A stretch of 64,000 nt of DNA from Parietaria judaica (Eukaryota > Streptophyta > Magnoliopsida > Rosales > Urticaceae): NCBI GenBank assembly GCA_954871525.1, contig OX940860.1:28180001-28244000 (forward strand), written 5' to 3'. Positions 58,795 to 64,000 of the stretch are shown in pieces. The translations under genes and the position numbers were made by a program. Each line of letters starts with the position of its first letter. Position 1 is the stretch's first letter. A model generated the notes under the pieces. The model was not told the origin of the DNA, did not search any database, and saw only the letters and a program-made list of their open reading frames with translations.

Positions 58795-60108
58795 ATGGAT
58801 TCTGATGATTCCGAAGAACAACTATATAGAGATCACATTCGTTCTCGTAATAGTCGGCGCCGACGACAAAGAATGAGTGAAGAAGTAATGCTCGAGGTCG
58901 TGAGGCAATCTGAATGTATATTACGACAACCTCAACATGTATCGATGTTAACCGGCAGCGAGTACGTTTTGGAAATGCTTAATGGACCCCCAATTAACAT
59001 GTTCAATATGTTCCGTATGCATCGTGAACCATTAAAGGCGATCGTTGACTTAATCAGACCATCTCTTCCAAAAGGACGATTGGCGGCTGAAGCGTCTTTC
59101 ATGATATTCATGAAAGTACTTGCTCATTCCGATCGAGTTAGAGAAATTCAAGATAGATTTCAAATTTCTGGAGAGACTGTGAGTCGAAATTTTAGTAATG
59201 TTCTTGCAGCCATATGTCTATTATCACCAACAGTAATTAGACATCCCGGATGCGGAACAACATTTCCCGAGATCGAACACAACCCAAAATATTGGCCTTG
59301 GTTTGAAGTAAGTATATACTTTTGTAACTACAAGTTTATGATGCTTTATTAATTTTTTCTAAACCGATAAGTGATTTGACAGAAATGCATTGGTGCTATT
59401 GACGGAACCCATATTGGATGCATTGTACCTACTGACAAACAAAATATGTACAGAGGCCGTAAAGGTATGTGCACTATGAATGTCATGGCAGCATGCACGT
59501 TTGACATGATGTTCACATATGTACATACCGGATGTGAAGGTTCAATGGCTGATTCTCGAGTACTGACAGAGGTTATGTCTGCTGACAATACTAATTTCTT
59601 GATACCATCCGATGGTTTTTACTACGTAGTGGACGCAGAATATGGAAACAAGCCAGGGTTTTTGGCACCTTATCGGAAAACCCGATATCATCTATCAGAG
59701 TACCGAGGAAGGAGAGAGCCAAGAGGATACAAAGAACTATTCAACTATAAGCATGCATCATTGCGTAATGTAATAGAAAGATGTTTTGGCGTTCTTAAAG
59801 CTCGTTTTCCAATTCTTAAGCACATGTCGTGTTATTCGTTAGAAAAACAAAGCCGGATAGTTATGGCATGTTTCGTATTGCATAATTTGATTAAGCTTCA
59901 TGGAAGAGAAGACTCTTTGTTTACAGTATGGGGCCAGGATATCCCGTTGGAAGATATTCCAGGAGCAGAAGTGCCAGAAAATCAAGAAGAAGAATTACCG
60001 CATGCTGAGGCAACATCTCAATGCTCTAGAGCAGCTCTAGCTAGATGGAAGCAATTTAGAAATGATATGGCATCGCAAATGTGGGAGCGACATAGGGGCA
60101 ACATTTGA
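58795..60108 (+). CDS. PIF/Harbinger transposase (DDE superfamily), 2 exons
   Basis: This catalyses cut-and-paste transposition. Exons 58795-59307 and 59383-60108 join with GT-AG signals into 412 residues (an in-frame ATG at 58786 adds three). The N-terminal part contains a helix-turn-helix-like stretch (REIQDRFQISGETVSRNFSN). The catalytic core has all three acidic residues: the first Asp in GAIDGTHIGC, the second in GSMADSRVL, and the Glu in NVIERCFGVLKARFPIL. The conserved YYVVDAEYGNKPGFLAPYR and the terminal RMV-type motif (QSRIVMACFVLHNLI) are also present. There is no stop or frameshift, so the protein looks functional. An acceptor (GCATGCAG) just before the ATG suggests an intron in the leader. 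Confidence 0.93.
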
Positions 60109-61353
60109 ATTCATCCTGTTATATTTATGTATTTGTTTGTGAACTTTTGAATTATATCTAAAATTTTAAATTTTGCACTTCACTATTTTGTTGTCTATAT
60201 GTATTAGTAATACATTAGTAATATGATAATCAATATAATAAATTAGATATATTTTATTGACTTCTTCAACAAATGAATTTATATATATATATATATATAT
60301 ATTATTTTAAGAAGATATTAAATTCTAAAATCTTAACCAAACATAGTTTTTAGTTTTTATTTCTAAAAACATGTTAAATAGAAAACTTAACCAAACAACA
60401 TTCCAAAAATTTGAAAAACATGATTTATCAAACAGATTTTTCAAACCAAAACTTCAAACCAAAACATAAAAAACAAGTTTATAAAACGCTAACCAAACAG
60501 ACCCTACGTATTCTCGTTTCGTTTGTCACAAAATAATATCAGAGCCTGTTAAGGTAGAGATGTGGTTAGTCATATGTGTATGTGTGTCCCTTGTAACATA
60601 ATTTAGTGGGACATAAACAGTTACCTGCAAATTTGGAACAATATTAGATACCTGCAAATGTTCTTTTTCTTAGACCATTTCTATCCCGTTACTCCATTTT
60701 TTATTCCATTTTGCATTACATGTCACATCAAACACTACTTCATCTCCATCCCTATTCATTTTTTACACCAAATTGATATATTAATTTTATATTCAACTTT
60801 CTCTTATTTATCTTTATACCCCTAGATTTACTTAGTATCTTTCAATTATATCACTTATTTATTATTTAAACAAAACATCATTCCATAAAATAATTCAATA
60901 TATAAATACACACAAACTTATATTAATACTTATTTTAATAAAATGACAATACACACAAACTTATTGTAATGTTTTCTTTCGGTATTAATATTAATGTTAT
61001 TTTCTTTCGGTATTAATATTCTAAAAGTATTGTTATGTTTTAAATATTTAATATGATAAATTTATACTAAGAAATAAAAATATATAAATAATTTTAAGGA
61101 TAAATATGATATAATTTTACAAATCAGTGCAAATATGTAAACTATATATTTTAGAAGGACTAAAATATAAACAAAAAAAATTTGCAGTCATGAACAGTAG
61201 AAAAAGTTGATTAAACGCCATTTTGGCATATGAAATGGCGTTGGGTTGCACCCCCACATATACTGCATTTGCTTGAAATGTAGTGGGGATGGAGTTGGTC
61301 TTTTTAAAAATTAAAGGGAAGAATTATATTTTTTCACTTTTCGCGAAAGTAAA

Positions 61354-61388
<35 letters not shown>

Positions 61389-61984
61389 ACGCCATATTAT
61401 ACACTATTAATTTAAAAAAATTACGATGTCAAATTATACCGAAACGACCATATATTAAGAAAAACACATATCATCAGCGCCGGCCTTGGGGTATGCCGAA
61501 AAACTATAATTTTTCGCATAATCTTAAAAAATTACGATGTCAAACTATACCGAAACGACACGACTATTAGTGAAAATGCACCGTCTTTGCATGCTGGTTT
61601 AATTTTTCGCATAATCTTTCAAATTTTCCCAACACTTTTTCTTGTACTCTTAAAAGTGGCATATTGTTTCTCATGCTTTAAAAACCACAAAAAAAATGTT
61701 AAATTATCAGTACCATATGACTTACACGAAGATAATATTGTCATGAGTTGATCATCTGATACTATATTATAAGACAATTGCTAAGCAATTAATAAATCTA
61801 GTTTTTAAAAAATTAATAAGATAAAAAATATAAAAATCTCAATTTTATAGATAGATGAAAATTAAGTTAAATAATTTGGTTTTGTAACACACATAGGGAA
61901 ATGTGTTACTTTTTGAAAATATATGAAGAATTATCGCCAAAAAAATTAAGTTAAGATCATAAATTGCATTAATTAAATTTATTT

Positions 61985-62060
61985 GGTCTAGGTGGTAAAC
62001 TCATTACAATACTCTTAGAGATGGTTTGAGTTCAATCTCAGTGGGGACGTAGAAATTGCG
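61985..62060 (+). repeat. SINE-like sequence with A- and B-box resemblance
   Basis: TGGTCTAGGTGGTAAACTC resembles a tRNA A box. GGTTTGAGTTCAATCTC, about 35 bases on, resembles a B box followed by CAGTGGGGACG. It is similar in layout to 43618-43700. The tail and target duplication were not found. Confidence 0.4.
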
Positions 62061-62364
62061 TATATTTATATCAAGTATTAATAGTGACAAATATACTAAA
62101 GCTATACCGAATTCAAACGGTATTAATCTAGTTTTTTAAAATGATAAATGTACTCAAGTTTCACTTTACTATGCTTTGAATGTGCCCAAGTTTTTTCAAG
62201 TGACAAATGCACTCAAATTTTACTTTACCATGGCTTGACTGCCAAAGTCCCTTCTGGTTGCTCCACTTTATTATGGATTCAAACTATTAATAAAATGGAA
62301 TTTGAATACATTTGCGACTAAAGAAAAAATTAAATATACTCAAGCTGTCGTAGAGTACATTTTA

Positions 62365-62545
62365 ATGACTTGACGCAAAAAATAAACGTTAGTGATTTAT
62401 CTGCAAGAATTTAGTAATTTTGTTGACTTTTGCCGCAAAAAAATAAACGTTAGTGACTTATACAAACAATTGATAACGTCAATTACTTTTGCTGCAAAAA
62501 ATAGACGTTAGTGATTTATTTGCAAGAATTTAGTGACTTTGATGA
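62365..62545 (+). repeat. Three imperfect tandem copies of a CGCAAAAAATAAACGTTAGTG-type unit
   Basis: GCAAAAAATAAACGTTAGTG, GCAAAAAAATAAACGTTAGT and GCAAAAAATAGACGTTAGTG occur at about 62373, 62434 and 62492, each followed by ATTTA(T/C) and partial TGCAAGAATTTAGT. The spacing is about 60 bp. Copies are diverged. Confidence 0.7.
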
Positions 62546-64000
62546 CTTTCGCCGTATATTTCCCTTAATATAACTTAAATTACATTTGCCACTTATTAAA
62601 AATAATTTTTTTCATTTCAATATTGGGAAAAAGCCAGAGGAGAAATCCAATTGACAACACGCTTCAACCTTTACAGCTGGAATCCTCCGGACGGAATCCT
62701 CCGGACCCCTTCCAAATGAGTGGCAAACACCTATGTGGGTCCCAGTCTTGCACATGGCCACGTCATCCTCTCGTTGATGTTCCTCCATCAAAATATCCAC
62801 ACATTTTTATTTATTAATTATTTATATATCGTTTTCAACTAATATGATGTCTATTTTCCCTTTTCTTACTAATCAGTGATAAAAATGACCCCACTTTAGT
62901 TGATGCCAACACAACTTAAGACAATATAATAGGATCAATTTGCAGGAATAACCCGCCAATTTTGTTGCGTTAATAACGATGTAAATATTGATTTTTTATG
63001 GTAGTATAATTTTTTTCTATTAAAATTCTAAATATCTATTATTTTACTTGTTCTTCTTAATTTATTGTTAAAATATCGTAAATAACAGAAAATGGAAATA
63101 AAAACGTACGAAAATATCTATAAATGACACGTGTTTAAGACTTAACAATATGTCTAAACTTTTATTAAATTAATTAAAAATTAATGAGATTTTGAAGAGA
63201 AACAAAAGAAATAATAAGAATTTTAATATCAAAATTAAATACTTATGGTATTAACTTAGGTTTATTCATTGATATATATTGCCTTTCAAAATTTACGTGG
63301 CAATAATATCCGATAATTTTTTTAAATAAAGGTTTATATGAAATATGGTCAATACATGATTTATTTAAAGACATTTTCTCTTAATTTTTCTACAATATAG
63401 ACAATACATTCATTGATATGTCTTACAATAGTCGCATAACCTAATATATAGATATCGTTCTATACTTCTATAATAGTTGTTTGACGAAAATGCATTTAAT
63501 TTAGTCACGATTCATTTTTTTAAGTAGGAAGTAATGTGCTATTTCTTTGTCTTAAGTGGGATCAAGACACTAATGCTAAAAACGAATTAACGAGCAAAAT
63601 GTAGCAACATGCAAAGCTCATGGAAAATTAAAGCAAACTACTCATAAAATAGATTTACATTTGAGAATTAAGCCTCTAACTTCTCATACTAGAATCTTTG
63701 AAGTAGTGATTAAAATCTCTTAACACTTAGCATTAAGTTAGTGGCAATAATTTCCATTTCCATCAATGAGTTAAGATGATACAAAAAGGAACTATGCATT
63801 CTTGCTCTTCAAAGTTTCAAACCTTTGTCCAATCTTTAGCCCCAAAGACATGAATATTAGAAGACAAGAGTGATAAATTAGAGCCATTTGAAGCAAAATT
63901 ATTGCCAAAGATTTCTCCAATCGTAATCATAATAATAGGGCTAATTGATGGTAATAATGCAATCTTGCTGCCTCAACTTCTTTTGTCTTTATCACTAAAC

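Larger units (their letters stand above)
54850..60504 (+). mobile_element. Full-length PIF/Harbinger DNA transposon
   Basis: The left end is GGGCCTGTTTGGTTAGC and the right end is its inverted copy with one change (GGGTCTGTTTGGTTAGC). Both are flanked by the 3 bp TAC (54847-54849 and 60505-60507), the duplication size of this superfamily. Inside are both standard genes in the same direction: a Myb/SANT-like ORF1 and a DDE transposase. Subterminal repeats of AACCAAACA occur near the right end. Between the two genes lies a 1385 bp Mutator-like insertion; without it the element would be about 4.3 kb. Confidence 0.93.
60508..64000. other. AT-rich intergenic DNA
   Basis: No gene was seen. It contains a TA microsatellite at 61358-61385, and two copies of AAAAAATTACGATGTCAAA(T/C)TATACCGAAACGAC (core TTACGATGTCAAA) at about 61415 and 61528. 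A short duplication of GTTTTCTTTCGGTATTAATA occurs near 60970-61020. A GC-richer stretch at 62640-62790 has a doubled GGAATCCTCCGGAC. Confidence 0.45.

Noticed and set aside
1..64000. CRISPR arrays, bacterial operons, organellar inserts, rRNA genes
   Set aside because: None was seen. The repeats present are tandem or transposon-derived, and the genes are intron-containing plant nuclear genes.

Overview
This is nuclear DNA from a flowering plant, most likely a eudicot. It is AT-rich, has intron-split genes with short plant-type introns, and is packed with plant transposon families. There are no bacterial or organellar features. I cannot name the species.

Only two ordinary multi-exon genes can be reconstructed in full. 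One is a PRP38-type spliceosome factor (16528-18859, +, 6 exons, 350 codons). The other is a calponin-homology-domain KIN-14 kinesin (46378-52777, +, 19 exons, 1003 codons), whose motor domain is interrupted by a textbook U12-type AT-AC intron. A single-exon gene of unknown function lies at 29667-30224 (-). A fragment of a mitochondrial enoyl-CoA reductase (MECR) gene at 22487-23231 (-) is fused in frame to a Ty3/gypsy gag fragment.

Layout: 1-6.2 kb is AT-rich with an LTR-like block and a CACTA-type transposon end. 6.2-16.3 kb is a tandem array of a ~1.47 kb unit that stops about 220 bp before the PRP38 start codon. 19.1-28.0 kb is a nest: an Emigrant/pogo-like element with TA target duplication holds LTR-retrotransposon debris flanked by TTATG, and inside that lie the MECR-gag fusion and a retroelement reading frame with its own TATA box. 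28-46 kb is intergenic, with several inverted-repeat elements with 8-9 bp target duplications, a dead LINE and a complete TRIM. 46-53 kb is the kinesin. 53.4-60.5 kb holds a very short tRNA-derived SINE, another inverted-repeat element, and a complete PIF/Harbinger transposon with both genes, itself interrupted between them by a Mutator-like element that contains an LTR-like piece. 60.5-64 kb is AT-rich with small repeats.

The genes do not form a pathway. The PRP38 and kinesin genes look like independent resident genes. The rest is a record of repeated insertion, tandem duplication and gene-fragment capture. All exon boundaries were read by eye from splice signals and family resemblance, without alignment tools or transcripts.
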